Source: Candidatus Uhrbacteria bacterium
GTDB lineage: Bacteria > Patescibacteriota > Patescibacteriia > 2-12-FULL-60-25
Assembly: GCA_030649995.1 (NCBI GenBank)
Contig: JAUSEV010000004.1
Coordinates: 1 to 64,000, forward strand
Direction of reading: 5' to 3'
DNA length: 64,000 bases
Both the position numbers and the translations under genes were made by a program. Shown here in pieces: positions 34,346 to 42,658 of the stretch. How positions within the stretch are numbered: position 1 is the stretch's first letter; every line of letters starts with the position of its first letter. Below the pieces are notes generated by a model. The model was given only the letters and a program-made list of their open reading frames with translations, made no database searches and was not told the origin of the DNA.

Positions 34346-34379
34346 TTTTGGTCATTGCAACTGAAAAAGGAGGTGAGCC

Positions 34380-35111
34380 ATGACATGCGCTCGTTCACAA
34401 AAGAAGAACGGAAGAAACAAACGAAACGTCCACAAGAGCAGGTGGCTTGTCTTGATCTTGTTGCCTCTCATCGGATGCGCCATCGCTCTTGCATACCCGA
34501 CGCATGCGAAGAAAGTCGAAGAAACACGGGAAGAGAAGCAAGAGACTGCTCTCAAACAAGCGCGAGAAGATCAGGCACGAGAATATCAAGCGCAAGAAGT
34601 GATGAGCGACCTGGTGCAGTCGCATCCTCATCCGGTCATTCGCAACACCCTGAACCAACTCATCGTGGGACGTGAAGTGGGGCTGCTACTCAAGCCCATG
34701 GCAGGTATCCTACCGCATGAAGCTTCCTTCATCGTCATGCCTGACGAGCGTGGGATCATGCGAGATATCCTCAACTATCCCACCGAATACCTTCTCGATC
34801 CACGAACGTCGAAACAGCACAAACAGCTAGTCATCTACCACGAGTGGATCCACTACGAACAGCAGAAAGACCGTCGTTTCCCGACGTGGCTGGCAGAAGG
34901 CAAGGTACCCATCCCGTTTTCGGATGACATGCGACAAATCTGGTTCGAATCGGAAATGGAGGCCTCTCTGGCAGAGTGTAAGTTCGCGAAAGAGATCATG
35001 GCCGAAAACGAAATAGATTACTGTCAGACTTACTCCAAGGGTGGCGAGTCTGCGCTTCGTAAAAGGTTGTCGCCAATTTACTTGACGACCACGATCAAGA
35101 GGGTGTGGTAA
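34380..35111 (+). CDS. Membrane-anchored putative HExxH protease
   Basis: 243 residues. Basic N-terminus, one membrane helix (WLVLILLPLIGCAIALAYP), a charged coiled-coil linker (KKVEETREEKQETALKQARE), then an extracellular domain with YHEWIHYEQQ (HExxH) and a downstream Glu region (WFESEMEASLAECKFA). It is a single gene with strong promoter, ribosome site and terminator. Membrane-anchored on the outer face, it could mature or degrade exported peptides; that role is inferred from context. Confidence 0.75.
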   Translation: MTCARSQKKNGRNKRNVHKSRWLVLILLPLIGCAIALAYPTHAKKVEETREEKQETALKQAREDQAREYQAQEVMSDLVQSHPHPVIRNTLNQLIVGREVGLLLKPMAGILPHEASFIVMPDERGIMRDILNYPTEYLLDPRTSKQHKQLVIYHEWIHYEQQKDRRFPTWLAEGKVPIPFSDDMRQIWFESEMEASLAECKFAKEIMAENEIDYCQTYSKGGESALRKRLSPIYLTTTIKRVW

Positions 35112-35124
35112 ACCCTTGCGACAA

Positions 35125-35165
35125 AGCTGTCCCACGATTTCTCGCGCGGACAGCTCTTTTTTTAT
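35125..35165 (+). terminator. Intrinsic terminator after the HExxH protein gene
   Basis: AGCTGTCC...GGACAGCT stem with long loop, followed by a T run. Confidence 0.85.
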
Positions 35166-35182
35166 TCCTGTTTTATTCCTGC

Positions 35183-35211
35183 AAAAAAAGCGCTCAAGGA
35201 TGCTTGAGCGC
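35183..35211 (-). terminator. Intrinsic terminator of the small exported protein gene
   Basis: Minus strand GCGCTCAAG catc CTTGAGCGC then TTTTTTT; the stop codon of the gene lies inside the stem. Confidence 0.85.
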
Positions 35212-35511
35212 GGAAGAGGGATGAGGACTAAGGAACGGCTCCTTGTGAAGTGCTTCGGAGAGCTCGGAGAAGCACTTTGATGAGTGACAACAACCCAGTA
35301 CCATGAAGTTCCTCATCATGGAGGGAGGAAGATGGACTGTGGCTCCGTATGAGCCATTCACGTAGACCGGTCGGTTCAGAATCCATGCGACCGTTGGCGC
35401 GAAGGCGTTTTGGAAGCAGACGAGGGAACCACTCCTGAAAGGAGTACACGGAAGCTCTTGGTACAGGAACAAGCCCAACACGAACATGGCCCCTACGAGA
35501 TAGGTCTTCAT
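35194..35511 (-). CDS. Small exported protein, 105 residues
   Basis: Not recognised. N-terminal hydrophobic segment (YLVGAMFVLGLFLYQ) acts as signal peptide or anchor; the rest contains five Cys (two as a CC pair) and short Ser/Gly stretches. AAAGGAGA precedes the ATG at 35511. It is convergent with the exported HExxH protein gene. A secreted peptide or lipoprotein-like product is possible. Confidence 0.6.
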   Translation of the reverse strand: MKTYLVGAMFVLGLFLYQELPCTPFRSGSLVCFQNAFAPTVAWILNRPVYVNGSYGATVHLPPSMMRNFMVLGCCHSSKCFSELSEALHKEPFLSPHPSSALKHP

Positions 35512-35597
35512 CTTCAGTCTCCTTTTTTTGTCTCCTCAAGGAGGAGAGTTGCGTTCACTATTAAGAATACCTATTATTTTTTCTTTGTCAATAGGTT

Positions 35598-35666
35598 TGT
35601 GTGGATAAATCCACACAAAAAATCGTTTTCCCGTGTGCGCCAACACTGGAAAGGGTCTTTTTTAAG
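35598..35666. other. Hairpin and half-terminator remnant
   Basis: GTGTGGAT aa ATCCACAC (35598-35615) is a perfect hairpin. Further on, GCCAACACTGGAAAGGGTCT (from 35640) repeats the right arm and T tract of the terminator at 40319-40361, but the left arm is missing. Confidence 0.55.
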
Positions 35667-36432
35667 AAATTTTCTGTGTCAGGACAATCATTCTTCTGCT
35701 CTTTTTTTGAAAAGCTGAATGATCAAATTCTCCCCAGATTTTTTTTATTTCAAAACCGGTCTTCCTAAGCATTTTTGTTATCTCTGCTAAAGAAAAAATC
35801 CTCACGCCTGCACGAATTAATGTTTTGCCTCGCCGATTTTTCCAAACAATGCTCCAGCGTTTTGTTTTTGGATGATATATATCGATAAGAGTGAGTCCGC
35901 CGATACGGCGCGGATGCGGCTTTAAGTGCATACGAATGATGTAAGGGTTGGGCAAGTCGAGTAAAAAGTATCCTTTTGATTTTAACACCCTCGCCACACG
36001 GAATAACACTTTTTGATGATCACGATCATTCGGAAAATATCCGAACGAAGTAAACATGATGATGACTGCGCTCATCGGATGATCCATCGATAGCTCTCGC
36101 ATGTCTTGTTGCTTAAACGTGACATGTACTCCAGCGCGTTTAGCCTGTCGTTTCGCTTTTGCTATAAATGCAGGAGATTGATCTGTCCCAAAAACATCAT
36201 ACCCAAGCTTGGCCAGTTCCAGAGCGTGCCTGCCGTATCCGCACGCGAGATCGAGAACGCTTGCGCCATGCTTAAGTCGCAAGACTTTATGCAAAAAATC
36301 CACTTCCTTCGCCGTTCTCTCTTTCGTCAAAATAGGAGCGTAAATTCGTTCATAATTTTTTTCAAACTCATTCCGCCACCAGGTTGATCGATGGCGGTTG
36401 GAGGTTGTATATCTTTTGGATTTTGGATGCAT
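35662..36432 (-). CDS. Class I SAM-dependent methyltransferase
   Basis: 256 residues from the ATG at 36432. Motif I is VLDLACGYGRHALELAKLG, then an acidic GTDQSPAFI and QQDMREL (motif II region), and FGYFPNDRDH. Substrate unknown; small-molecule methyltransferases of this type are broad. The frame remains open upstream to 36642 but that part overlaps the divergent promoter and SemiSWEET gene, so the shorter start is more likely. In this neighbourhood it could modify a peptide product. Confidence 0.82.
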   Translation of the reverse strand: MHPKSKRYTTSNRHRSTWWRNEFEKNYERIYAPILTKERTAKEVDFLHKVLRLKHGASVLDLACGYGRHALELAKLGYDVFGTDQSPAFIAKAKRQAKRAGVHVTFKQQDMRELSMDHPMSAVIIMFTSFGYFPNDRDHQKVLFRVARVLKSKGYFLLDLPNPYIIRMHLKPHPRRIGGLTLIDIYHPKTKRWSIVWKNRRGKTLIRAGVRIFSLAEITKMLRKTGFEIKKIWGEFDHSAFQKKSRRMIVLTQKIS

Positions 36433-36465
36433 AAAGGGACGGATTTTATCTTGACACCGCAGCGC

Positions 36466-36494
36466 TTGACAGAAATCGCCTTTTAGCGTATCAT
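36466..36494 (+). promoter_or_regulatory. Promoter of the SemiSWEET-like gene
   Basis: TTGACA (36466-36471), 17-nt spacer, TATCAT (36489-36494). Confidence 0.75.
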
Positions 36495-36550
36495 GATTTG
36501 TTTTCGGAAATTCCGATGCACCTTCCACATCAAGAAAAGGAGAATGGCCC

Positions 36551-36841
36551 ATGATCCCAAATGTGATGCATGAAATCTTGAAAGTTCTGGTACTTCTTGG
36601 AGGCTTCATGAACGCCTCGGTGTTGAGTCTGCAGGGGTTCAAGCTCCTGAAGACGCGGAGCGTAAAAGGTGTCTCGCTGTCGATGTACTACTGTTTCATT
36701 GTCCTGCAGATGATCTTTGCAACACATAACTTCCTTAAGGGAGACTGGTATCAGTTCGCCGGGCTTGTGGCCAATATGACGGTAACTCTTTGGGTGATCA
36801 TCTTGGCGATGTACTACAAGTACCAAGTGGTGAGGACCTGA
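36551..36841 (+). CDS. SemiSWEET/PQ-loop membrane transporter-like protein
   Basis: 96 residues, three membrane helices. The PQ-loop/MtN3 pattern is present: LSLQGFKLLKTRSVKGVSLS after the first helix, where the usual P-Q is L-Q. Bacterial SemiSWEETs work as dimers to move sugars. AAGGAG lies upstream of the ATG at 36551. Complete promoter and terminator flank it. Confidence 0.8.
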   Translation: MIPNVMHEILKVLVLLGGFMNASVLSLQGFKLLKTRSVKGVSLSMYYCFIVLQMIFATHNFLKGDWYQFAGLVANMTVTLWVIILAMYYKYQVVRT

Positions 36842-36861
36842 ACGGAGTCGTAGATACCTAT

Positions 36862-36909
36862 CCTCTTTGATACATCGTTTCTGTAAACGATCGATCACGG
36901 AGGTTTTTT
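36862..36909 (+). terminator. Intrinsic terminator after the SemiSWEET-like gene
   Basis: Stacked stem CCTC/GAGG, TGAT/ATCA and ATCGTTT/AAACGAT with a ctgt loop, then T6. Confidence 0.8.
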
Positions 36910-37561
36910 ATTTTTTTGGTATGAATAGACTTGCCGGGGCGTGAACGAGCGTAGACGCTTTCGCTTTTGGATGCGTTTTCAAATATGCGGCGACAATATC
37001 AAATCCTAATGTGTATCCCGTCCAGCGAGGAATGTCTCTTTTTTTGGATCCAAAAAACCACGCCCGATGGATATAAATGCTGTTGATTGGATCGTGAAAA
37101 ACGCGTTTTGCTCGTTTGAGCATTTGCTGTTTTTGTTTGACCGTTAATGCATTAGACCATGGGGGTATCTTGCATCCGGTTGCCTCCATTTCGAAAATAA
37201 CAGCAAGTCCCTCGGTAACAAGTCTTTCAAATAAAGTCGATCCATATCCCGGTTTCCGCCAGCGAACAATGTGATGAAATTCGTGCGCGAGTGTCCCAAC
37301 AAGTTTCTTGGAGATGGCTTGCTTGAATTTTGGATGACGAGGATCAAGCGAAATAAACACGGTGTGAGCATTTGCGGCCATTCCTCCAATGCCGATTTCG
37401 GGAATAACAAATTCCGGATAATCACTCAATACGATGTCGATATCTTTAAGAGGCAAGAACTTTTTTACAAGTTTCACTGCCTTTAGGGTCACGGCTCTCA
37501 ATTCTTTTGCGTACGGACGCATCTCTTTTGAGGCCGCGAGAATGTGGATGTTGATGGACAT
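36908..37561 (-). CDS. DUF2268-like putative zinc protease, copy 2
   Basis: 217 residues, paralogue of the protein at 30021-30689. The zinc motif is LAHEFHHIVRW. Start context and N-terminus (MSINIHILAASKEMRPYAKE) are the same as in copy 1, including upstream DNA, so the pair arose by recent duplication. No signal peptide. Confidence 0.78.
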   Translation of the reverse strand: MSINIHILAASKEMRPYAKELRAVTLKAVKLVKKFLPLKDIDIVLSDYPEFVIPEIGIGGMAANAHTVFISLDPRHPKFKQAISKKLVGTLAHEFHHIVRWRKPGYGSTLFERLVTEGLAVIFEMEATGCKIPPWSNALTVKQKQQMLKRAKRVFHDPINSIYIHRAWFFGSKKRDIPRWTGYTLGFDIVAAYLKTHPKAKASTLVHAPASLFIPKK

Positions 37562-37590
37562 TGGAAGTAGTAAATTTCCTTAGGACACTT

Positions 37591-38496
37591 TTACAGTCCA
37601 TGAAATTTAAGGTTTGGCAAGCGTTCACGATTTTTTACAAAACGATCCAACCACTGGCGTGTCAACTCCATTGTTTCCGATTTGTATTCGGTCAATCCAT
37701 GATCCGCACCTTCAAATAAAACCAATCGATGAGGAACTTTGTTTTGATAAAGTTTTTGTGACAATTCAAGCGAGTCAAGCGGACTCACCCGCCAATCTGC
37801 GGTGCCGTGCATGATGAGAAGCGGCGTTTTTTTACAAAAGCGATGAGTCCAAAAGATTGCTGATCGTTTTTGTTTTTCTGTTTTGCTTCCGCCAAACATT
37901 TTTTGAAAAAGCTTTTTCATTTCAGGACGAAGTTTGTCTTGACGAAATAAATTTGTAACACCACCGACCGTTATGGCCGCTTTTATCCATTTTACTTTTG
38001 CGAGAGCAAGATAGGCCATCATTCCTCCTCGGCTTCCCCCATACATCCCAATACGGGTCACATCCGCACGTGGATCTTTTTTGAGGATTTTATATAATTG
38101 GAAAACATCCTCCAGATCTCCACCGCCAAATTCATCTTTCCCTTCACTCCCGCCATTGCCAGAGTATTGAGTGGCAATGACAAGGTATCCCCACAAAGCC
38201 ATGCAAGCCAATCGCGAGAAAAGTACTGATTCTTGGATGATGCCAAATTCTCCCGAACCCCCTCTATTATAGATGATACAAGGGAGCTTCCCGTTTATTT
38301 TTTTTGGTTTGATTATAAATCCCACAACGAGATGTCCTTGTGAGCAATACCAAATTTTTTTGATAGAAACAGAGCGGCTATTTTGTTTGGCGTGTTTTAA
38401 GGCTATTGATTTTGATTCAAGTCGAAAGAAACGTTCCACGTTTTTGTTCCATGTGATTATTTCGGTTTTTAAGATTAGGTTGAGACCTTTTGGCAT
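37591..38496 (-). CDS. Alpha/beta hydrolase, prolyl oligopeptidase (S9)-like
   Basis: 301 residues. The nucleophile elbow is YGGSRGGMMAYLA (GxSxG), with the acid in GTADWRVSPLDSLEL and the His in GADHGL. The N-terminal strand region (YCSQGHLVVGFIIKPKK) resembles acyl-peptide hydrolase-type S9 proteins without the propeller. Predicted cytoplasmic peptidase or esterase. It is 29 nt upstream of the DUF2268-like gene on the same strand. Confidence 0.85.
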   Translation of the reverse strand: MPKGLNLILKTEIITWNKNVERFFRLESKSIALKHAKQNSRSVSIKKIWYCSQGHLVVGFIIKPKKINGKLPCIIYNRGGSGEFGIIQESVLFSRLACMALWGYLVIATQYSGNGGSEGKDEFGGGDLEDVFQLYKILKKDPRADVTRIGMYGGSRGGMMAYLALAKVKWIKAAITVGGVTNLFRQDKLRPEMKKLFQKMFGGSKTEKQKRSAIFWTHRFCKKTPLLIMHGTADWRVSPLDSLELSQKLYQNKVPHRLVLFEGADHGLTEYKSETMELTRQWLDRFVKNRERLPNLKFHGL

Positions 38497-38517
38497 ACCT
38501 TTACTATATCGGTGAAT

Positions 38518-38545
38518 AAAAAAAACGCCAAGTTAGTATCTTGGC
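38518..38545 (-). terminator. Intrinsic terminator after the gene at 38589
   Basis: Minus strand GCCAAG atactaa CTTGGC followed by a T run. Confidence 0.8.
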
Positions 38546-38588
38546 ATCGTTGCGGAATCAGGGTGGAAGGAACGATGAAACGATGTGA

Positions 38589-39134
38589 TCACGCTGCCGA
38601 GCGTTCGATGTGTTCGCCGGCGCAGGAGCTGCAGGAACGACAGACGCTGCATACGGCGGCATGAGTTGCGGTGAGCGGCTGCGTGGGAGACACGTCCGGC
38701 CAGGCACAGGCCTGGCAGCTCACGTCGCAATTGGTCGCCTCACCCGGCAGGTAGGACTCTCCATAGTGCTCGAGGTAGAGGGTTCTCGTACGTTCCGCCG
38801 CGTGCCTGAGGTTGGCGGCATCGATGTCTCCCCGCAGACCGAAGTAGGGGAAGTGGTGCAGGTAGAAGCCGAAGATCTTGTCGCAGTCGGCCATGTACTT
38901 GCGCGTGTCGAGGATGTGGGCGTGCCAGAAGTCATCGATGTCGAGCGTCGGCACGATCGGTTCCCCGGCGGTCACGGTCAGGAAGAGAAAACGCTTGTAG
39001 ATCGGGGCGATGCGTTCAGCCTTCTCCCGAGTCCATCCGTGTCCTTCGCCGGAATGGGTCAGCTTGAAGATGATCGGCTCCAGATCGAGACGCGCGAGGG
39101 CGACTTCGATCTCTTCGGTGGGACGAGTGCTCAC
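38589..39134 (-). CDS. GRDP-like domain protein with Cys-rich C-terminus
   Basis: 181 residues. The segment LDIDDFWHAHILDTRKYMAD and the following FYLHHFPYFG are the signature of the glycine-rich-domain-protein (GRDP/DUF1399-like) family, whose biochemical role is unclear. The last 50 residues contain seven Cys (CDVSCQAC, then CSVCRSCSSC) and no membrane segment. Starts with GTG at 39134. The Cys-rich tail could bind metal or be a substrate for modification enzymes nearby. GC-rich. Confidence 0.7.
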   Translation of the reverse strand: MSTRPTEEIEVALARLDLEPIIFKLTHSGEGHGWTREKAERIAPIYKRFLFLTVTAGEPIVPTLDIDDFWHAHILDTRKYMADCDKIFGFYLHHFPYFGLRGDIDAANLRHAAERTRTLYLEHYGESYLPGEATNCDVSCQACAWPDVSPTQPLTATHAAVCSVCRSCSSCAGEHIERSAA

Positions 39135-39525
39135 GGATCTTGCTCACTTTCTACGACCTGATTGATCGTATATTTACGATAAAGAATTGAAGTTATTTTG
39201 TCAAATCCAAAACTATTCCATTTAATCGAATATTATCACATGAGAAAAATTTATGTCTTTTCTGTTCAAAGGAGTCCGCATTTCAAATCCCACCTTTACG
39301 CAAGTCCCTGTTGTATAAATCGTGTCAGTTCCAATTTCTATAAACTTTATCCCCACCCCTTCCCTCTTGACATAAATTTGACTATTTGCTTAACTCCTGA
39401 TTCTGGCTTAGACTTGAGGTATAGGAAAACCGCACCTTACATGGGCGAATAGTGATTCGCCCCTACATCAAGAGAGACAACAACTGGCCAACGTCCCTTC
39501 GGGACAACACCACAGGAGAACGATC
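39135..39525. other. 391-nt gene-free region with a promoter and a palindromic repeat
   Basis: AT-rich. It contains TTGACA (39367-39372) with TTAACT (39390-39395) at 17-nt spacing, reading toward the lipoprotein gene, and a GGGCGAAT agtg ATTCGCCC palindrome (39443-39462) of a type I recall from many environmental genomes. A CAGGAGAA ribosome site ends the region. I see no small gene in it. Confidence 0.6.
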
Positions 39526-40287
39526 ATGAAGAAGAACTCGATGTTCCTCCTCACGGTCCTCGCATTCAGCTCCGTCTTTCTGACGGGCTGCGGGGATCAG
39601 AAGCCGTCGACGATGAACGTCGCGGCCACCTGCTCCGACGGCAAGATGAACGGCGACGAGAGTGGCGTGGACTGCGGTGGAAGCTGCAAGGTCTGCGCGG
39701 ATCCTGCGGTATGCCAGATCCCGAGCCAGTGTTCGAGCGGGGTGTGCATGAGTGGCAAGTGCATGCCGCCCACCTGCGACGATGGTGTCCAGAACCAGGG
39801 CGAAGTCGGCACCGACTGCGGTGGCCCGTGCAAGGCCTGCGGTACGGGAAATCCGGATATGGTGGTGAACGCCAAGTGTCCGTTCCCCGGCGAGATGCCC
39901 AAGTCGGACATGGACTGCCTCGAGCCGTACGTGTACAAGGAGGCGTTGCTCGACTACAGGTGGGGAATCAACGGCAATCTCACCAGGCCCAGAGAGTTGA
40001 CCTACTTCACAGACCGAGGCGCATTCGCGATCGGGTGGGGTGGAAATGACGGTCTGGACTCTGGAGCTCTCATCGCCTCAGGCAAGGACTGCTGGGGAAG
40101 TTGCGGAACTCCGGAAGAGCGGCAACGCAGCGGATTCAAAGATCCCACCCTGTCCTGCTTTCGCCTTCGCATGACGGATGAAGCGGGACAGTACCTGATC
40201 ATCGAGGAATTCTCGGTGGGCAAGGATCCGTTCACGTCCAAACCTGACCGAACGGTCAAGGCCGAGCGGGAAGACACGTTCCCCTAG
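39526..40287 (+). CDS. Cys-rich lipoprotein
   Basis: 253 residues. The lipobox LTGC ends the signal peptide (FLLTVLAFSSVFLTGC). Two tandem Cys-rich units follow: CSDGKMNGDESGVDCGGSC and CDDGVQNQGEVGTDCGGPC, a repeat type common in myxobacterial and CPR surface proteins, with CSSGVCMSGKC between them. The C-terminal domain (residues about 110-253) is not recognised and contains four more Cys. GC content is higher than for neighbouring core genes. Promoter upstream and terminator at 40319. Confidence 0.82.
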   Translation: MKKNSMFLLTVLAFSSVFLTGCGDQKPSTMNVAATCSDGKMNGDESGVDCGGSCKVCADPAVCQIPSQCSSGVCMSGKCMPPTCDDGVQNQGEVGTDCGGPCKACGTGNPDMVVNAKCPFPGEMPKSDMDCLEPYVYKEALLDYRWGINGNLTRPRELTYFTDRGAFAIGWGGNDGLDSGALIASGKDCWGSCGTPEERQRSGFKDPTLSCFRLRMTDEAGQYLIIEEFSVGKDPFTSKPDRTVKAEREDTFP

Positions 40288-40318
40288 CATCACTCCGCCT
40301 CTCTTGTTCCTTCTCCCT

Positions 40319-40361
40319 GACCCTTTCCAGTGTGTGCCAACACAGGAAAGGGTCTTTTTTT
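40319..40361 (+). terminator. Intrinsic terminator after the lipoprotein gene
   Basis: GACCCTTTCC a GTGT...ACAC a GGAAAGGGTC followed by seven T. Confidence 0.92.
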
Positions 40362-40370
40362 AAATCAATA

Positions 40371-40398
40371 AAAAAAGCTCGGAACAGGCATTCCGAGC
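40371..40398 (-). terminator. Intrinsic terminator after the MTA phosphorylase-like gene
   Basis: Minus strand GCTCGGAA tgcctg TTCCGAGC followed by T6. Confidence 0.9.
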
Positions 40399-40433
40399 CA
40401 GCGTAACCTTGCTAGGTTCACGGTCATCCAGAC

Positions 40434-41279
40434 CTATTGCGGTTTATAATACTCCACAATGGTTCTCTCGGCACAACCGCATCGAAACGTGTTGAGGTGT
40501 TCAACGAGAGTCAGAATGACCGTCTTGGTCATCTGCACGTTCTTCCGAAAGACCTTGAGTACACGGTTCATATTTGAAGGTCCTATTTGGACATTAGAAC
40601 TGATCCCAACATCCCAATCGGTAACCGACGCAATGGTGGCATAACACAGTCCGAGTTCACGGGCGATGGAACACTCGGGATACTGAGTCATGTTGACGAT
40701 GTCCCAACCATTGCGGATGAAGAACTGACTCTCTGCTTTGGTCGAGAAGCGCGGTCCTTGGATGACCACAATGGTACCTTTTGTGTGTACAGTGGCACCG
40801 CTTGATCGCACAGCGGCGGGGATTCGATCCCGAAGTTTTCGACAGTACGGCTCCGCCATGGGCAGATGCACGAATGTCCCGTCGCGAGGACCATCATCAC
40901 GTCCCCATGTGAAATTTACGAACTGATCAGGGATGATGAAGTGGCCAGGTGCCACCTTCCGCTTCAGGCTTCCCACGATGCAGGTGCTCACCACCGTCTT
41001 TACTCCCAGTGCCTTGAGTGCCATAAGGTTAGCGCGGTATGGGATTCTATGCGGCGGCAATTGATGCTGTGCTCCATGACGGGGTAGAAAGACGAAAGGA
41101 TGCCCACCATGTTCGGCGATGAGCAGCTCGTCCGACGGCTCTCCATGCAGCGTTTTCGGTCTTACCCGATCGAGAATCTTGATATCTGGGAACGTTTCAA
41201 GGCCTGAACCCCCGATCACCGCAATAAGCGGCATACGATCATTTGGGGCTTGAAGGGAACTCTGACCAGATGAGCTCAT
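40434..41279 (-). CDS. 5'-methylthioadenosine phosphorylase-like protein
   Basis: 281 residues, the size of MTAP/PNP-family enzymes. Motifs: AVIGGSGLETF, FLPRHGAQHQLPPH (phosphate/ribose site), PYRANLMALKALGV, QGPRFSTKAESQFF and NMTQYPECSIARELG. The family phosphorolyses MTA, methylthioinosine or 5'-deoxyadenosine. The ATG at 41279 has AAGGAG at 7 nt and lies inside the end of the radical SAM gene (41-nt overlap), so translation is coupled. That coupling suggests it clears 5'-deoxyadenosine, the by-product of radical SAM chemistry; this is inference. Confidence 0.88.
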   Translation of the reverse strand: MSSSGQSSLQAPNDRMPLIAVIGGSGLETFPDIKILDRVRPKTLHGEPSDELLIAEHGGHPFVFLPRHGAQHQLPPHRIPYRANLMALKALGVKTVVSTCIVGSLKRKVAPGHFIIPDQFVNFTWGRDDGPRDGTFVHLPMAEPYCRKLRDRIPAAVRSSGATVHTKGTIVVIQGPRFSTKAESQFFIRNGWDIVNMTQYPECSIARELGLCYATIASVTDWDVGISSNVQIGPSNMNRVLKVFRKNVQMTKTVILTLVEHLNTFRCGCAERTIVEYYKPQ

Positions 41280-42582
41280 CGAATATCTCCTTGGAGAACG
41301 CGGTTGGGGCAGGGTCAGGAGTCAGAATGTCACCAGAGAGATCATGCGCTCCCCACGCACATCCTGGACCACAGAGAGCTTTTGCATCGCTCTCACGGAA
41401 TGCTGGGTGGAAGAGTGGCGAACGTTTCCGCCATTCAGAAATGATCGGTGTCTTGGCGATGCGAAAGCCTGTGCCGACGGAATCACCAATCTGACCAAGT
41501 TCTGCTTTGAAAAATGGACAGTTGGAAATTTGGCCGTCCGGCTGGATGACCAACTGGTTGCCGTAACACGTGCAGTCAATGGGAAAGAAATCTTGGCTGT
41601 GGAATGCTTCGATCTTTCTTTTCAACTGGTATTCGTACGCCGTCTCCCCAACTTCTCGGAAACTGCGCATGAGAGCGGCTGCTGTGTCGCGTTCGTAGAC
41701 AGCGCGTGCCAATTCGGAAACGAACTCGGGGAGTGCCCGACCCTTCAGAAAATTGAAGCCGAATTTCTCGACCCCAATATCCTTTAAAAATCGGGTAAAC
41801 GAAGCGAGTTCTGGAAGGTTTTCCGGAGTCATGCTGGCGGATACGAATGTACGGATGCCGCTACTTACGAGACGGCGAATACTCGACACGGTTTCATCGA
41901 ACGTCCCTCGTCCGTCCGCATACATTCGCAGACGGTTGCTCACGGGTTGGAAACCATCGAGTCCAACTGACACAATCACGTCGTACTCGTGGCATTGCCG
42001 AATGATATCATCATCCAGCAACGTGCCGTTCGTGGTGAGCATGAGCCGGATGGTCCTGGAAGGCAGCTCGCCTGACGCTTGTAGTTGCCGGATAGCCTCA
42101 AGCGCACTGACAAATGTGGGCTTGTTGAGGAGCGGCTCGCCACCGTAGAAAATGATGTAGCTCTCGGCGTGCGCATTGGCCGCCTCACGGAGATGTTCGC
42201 CCCACAGTCGTAGACCAGCTCGAGCGTTTTCCGGCGAAAGAAGGGTTTCACCATAACGCATGGCCAGTGCTGGAATGGGGCAGTACTTGCAAGCGAAGTT
42301 GCACCCCTGTGCCAGCATGAGATACAGAATCTTCGGCTGATTGAGCTTGTGGACCAGGCGTTCCTCGACACGCGTGAACTCTGCATCATCTTCCGTGGTC
42401 GACTGTACGAGCAGCCGACGATCAAGCAGTGGCTGAATAAGCTGCGACGGTCGCGCCACATCACGAGAGAACGTCAGCCATTCTGCCACCGGACAATACA
42501 CCGGATCCGGGTGCAGTTCATGGAAGATGGCTATTAAGCCATCTTTTTCTCGGACACGAAGGAATCGGGAAAGCACATACAT
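41239..42582 (-). CDS. Radical SAM/SPASM peptide-maturase-like protein
   Basis: 447 residues. The SAM cluster motif is CNFACKYC (residues 94-101). The C-terminal SPASM-like region supplies further Cys (DCTCYGNQLVIQPDGQISNC, then LCGPGCAW) for auxiliary clusters. The first 75 residues, before the barrel, could serve peptide recognition as in other peptide maturases. GGAGATGAG precedes the ATG. It sits between the Cys-containing 62-residue peptide gene and the phosphorylase gene. It probably installs thioether or other crosslinks in a peptide, or otherwise modifies it; which one cannot be told. Confidence 0.87.
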   Translation of the reverse strand: MYVLSRFLRVREKDGLIAIFHELHPDPVYCPVAEWLTFSRDVARPSQLIQPLLDRRLLVQSTTEDDAEFTRVEERLVHKLNQPKILYLMLAQGCNFACKYCPIPALAMRYGETLLSPENARAGLRLWGEHLREAANAHAESYIIFYGGEPLLNKPTFVSALEAIRQLQASGELPSRTIRLMLTTNGTLLDDDIIRQCHEYDVIVSVGLDGFQPVSNRLRMYADGRGTFDETVSSIRRLVSSGIRTFVSASMTPENLPELASFTRFLKDIGVEKFGFNFLKGRALPEFVSELARAVYERDTAAALMRSFREVGETAYEYQLKRKIEAFHSQDFFPIDCTCYGNQLVIQPDGQISNCPFFKAELGQIGDSVGTGFRIAKTPIISEWRKRSPLFHPAFRESDAKALCGPGCAWGAHDLSGDILTPDPAPTAFSKEIFDELIWSEFPSSPK

Positions 42583-42658
42583 GTCTCATCTCCTTTTTAG
42601 AAAAAAGGCTCCATCATGTTGAGATAGAGCCCAGGGAAGCTGGGAACAGAGTCGCTGC

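Noticed and set aside
38610-39161. Plus-strand frame of 183 codons opposite the GRDP-like gene
   Set aside because: No domain in this frame, whereas the minus strand carries the WHAHILD family motif and a terminator.
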